A stretch of DNA of 64,000 nt from Hippopus hippopus (Eukaryota > Mollusca > Bivalvia > Cardiida > Cardiidae): positions 49,577,619 to 49,641,618 of the forward strand of contig OX328102.1 of assembly GCA_946811185.2 (NCBI GenBank), written 5' to 3'. Both the position numbers and the translations under genes were made by a program. Position 1 is the stretch's first letter. Every line of letters starts with the position of its first letter. Under the pieces are notes generated by a model. The model saw nothing but the letters and a program-made list of their open reading frames with translations. It ran no database searches and had not been told where the DNA came from. Below are positions 63,500-64,000 of the stretch, one piece after another.

Positions 63500-63727
63500 T
63501 TAACCCCTTACTAAATAATCCCGAGTTTCAACGACCCTGGGGAAGAAAGCTTTTGAAAACATTGCAGAAAAAGGAGAAAATGCTGGTAACCAGCATTTTC
63601 TCCTTTTCCCACAATGTTTTTTGCCGTATCAAAAAGAAGTTTCATCATTTGAGTCACATTTAATTTGGTATCTGCAAATGCTTGCAGTTTCGATGAGTCT
63701 AAAATTTTGCCATTTGGTAAAGAGTTA
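63500..63727 (-). mobile_element. Family A MITE, full length
   Basis: TTAA at 63500-63503, far end TTTGGTAAAGAGTTAC. The palindrome is symmetric except for a few outer bases (CATTGCAGAAAAAGG). Confidence 0.92.
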
Positions 63728-63781
63728 CAGGGCTTTTTTTCCTTCTATAATTGAGGCCGATATTCGGTGACTTCCCAGTTG

Positions 63782-63872
63782 CAAAAAGCATCATTTTTTC
63801 CCAATTGTGGCGGAAGAATTTCCCAATTTTGCTGAAAGGATTTCCCAATTTTGCTGGAAAAATTTCTCATAA
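63782..63872. repeat. Short tandem repeat, unit TTTCCCAATTTTGCTGRAA
   Basis: About three imperfect 22-24 base units (AATTTCCCAATTTTGCTG, GGATTTCCCAATTTTGCTGG, AAATTTCTC). Possibly the end of a longer element continuing past 64000. Confidence 0.75.
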
Positions 63873-64000
63873 TACGATGCTGAAATTCCTAATAAGTTAA
63901 AATACCAATTTCTCAGAAGCTATTTCAAATGACCAGACACAAAACTCGTTATTTAGCGGTGATTGAAACCGAAAGCAGGTTTTTTTTAATTGATTTGTAA

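Noticed and set aside
188..63727. Regularly recurring palindromes as a CRISPR array or bacterial repeat system
   Set aside because: Spacing is irregular, units occur in both orientations with TTAA duplications, and the window is eukaryotic intron DNA.

Overview
This is AT-rich eukaryotic DNA with no prokaryotic-style gene organisation. The only gene recognised is a spliced protein-coding gene on the minus strand. Several repeats have a form I associate from memory with bivalve mollusc genomes: elements opening with GGGCCATGATGGCCC and ending CTGGCCTTCGGCCAG, runs of GACG/GGAC, and a short element carrying GTCGCCTTTTACGACA. A bivalve is the best guess. The species cannot be named from sequence alone.

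Gene. Eight exons between 63219 and 7110 (minus strand) encode eleven consecutive leucine-rich repeats. All eight exons have the same phase, seven of the eight junctions split a Leu codon (the first splits an Ile codon), six of the eight exons follow the exact 72/144-bp LRR module (the others are 72 bp apart from one of 138 bp), and all sites are GT-AG. The repeat order (an ELP.L repeat, then EAGCF.NL, then NG(L)AF.GL, then NWLYGL, then P.AWEY) matches the middle of the LRIG ectodomain (leucine-rich repeats and immunoglobulin-like domains). The signal peptide and N-terminal cap lie beyond 64000. The remaining LRRs, C-terminal cap, Ig domains and membrane segment lie beyond position 1. The gene therefore exceeds 56 kb here, with 786 coding bases.

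Introns. Nearly everything else is repeats. The dominant one, called family A, is a non-autonomous element of about 228 bp flanked by TTAA. It has ends CYCTTTACCA / TGGTAAAGRG, a left arm of about 108 bp, a right arm of about 50 bp and, between them, a near-perfect 67-bp palindrome with a single central base (T in plus orientation, A in minus). I count roughly 120 copies or fragments by eye, in both orientations, occupying something like two fifths of the window. A second TTAA-flanked palindromic family (family B, core GCAGTCTGATCTTG), a third palindrome family (family C, core CTTCTGATTGGCTAAACC), tRNA-derived SINEs, two TTA/TAA-flanked Harbinger-like MITEs, bivalve-type GACG-tailed elements and several local tandem repeats fill the rest. 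The TTAA target duplications and the CCC-type ends of A and B suggest mobilisation by piggyBac-like transposases. No transposase gene is present here.

Layout (plus coordinates): 1-7109 intron with family A, an inverted-repeat element and nested GACG elements; 7110-7181 exon; 7182-16259 intron; 16260-16331 exon; 16332-33652 intron (17.3 kb); 33653-33796 exon hemmed in by two hairpin elements; 38793-38936, 42820-42957, 43292-43363 and 48513-48584 exons; 48585-63147 intron (14.6 kb); 63148-63219 exon. Nested insertions give a relative chronology and direct proof of several target-site duplications. Most short open reading frames are artefacts of family A.
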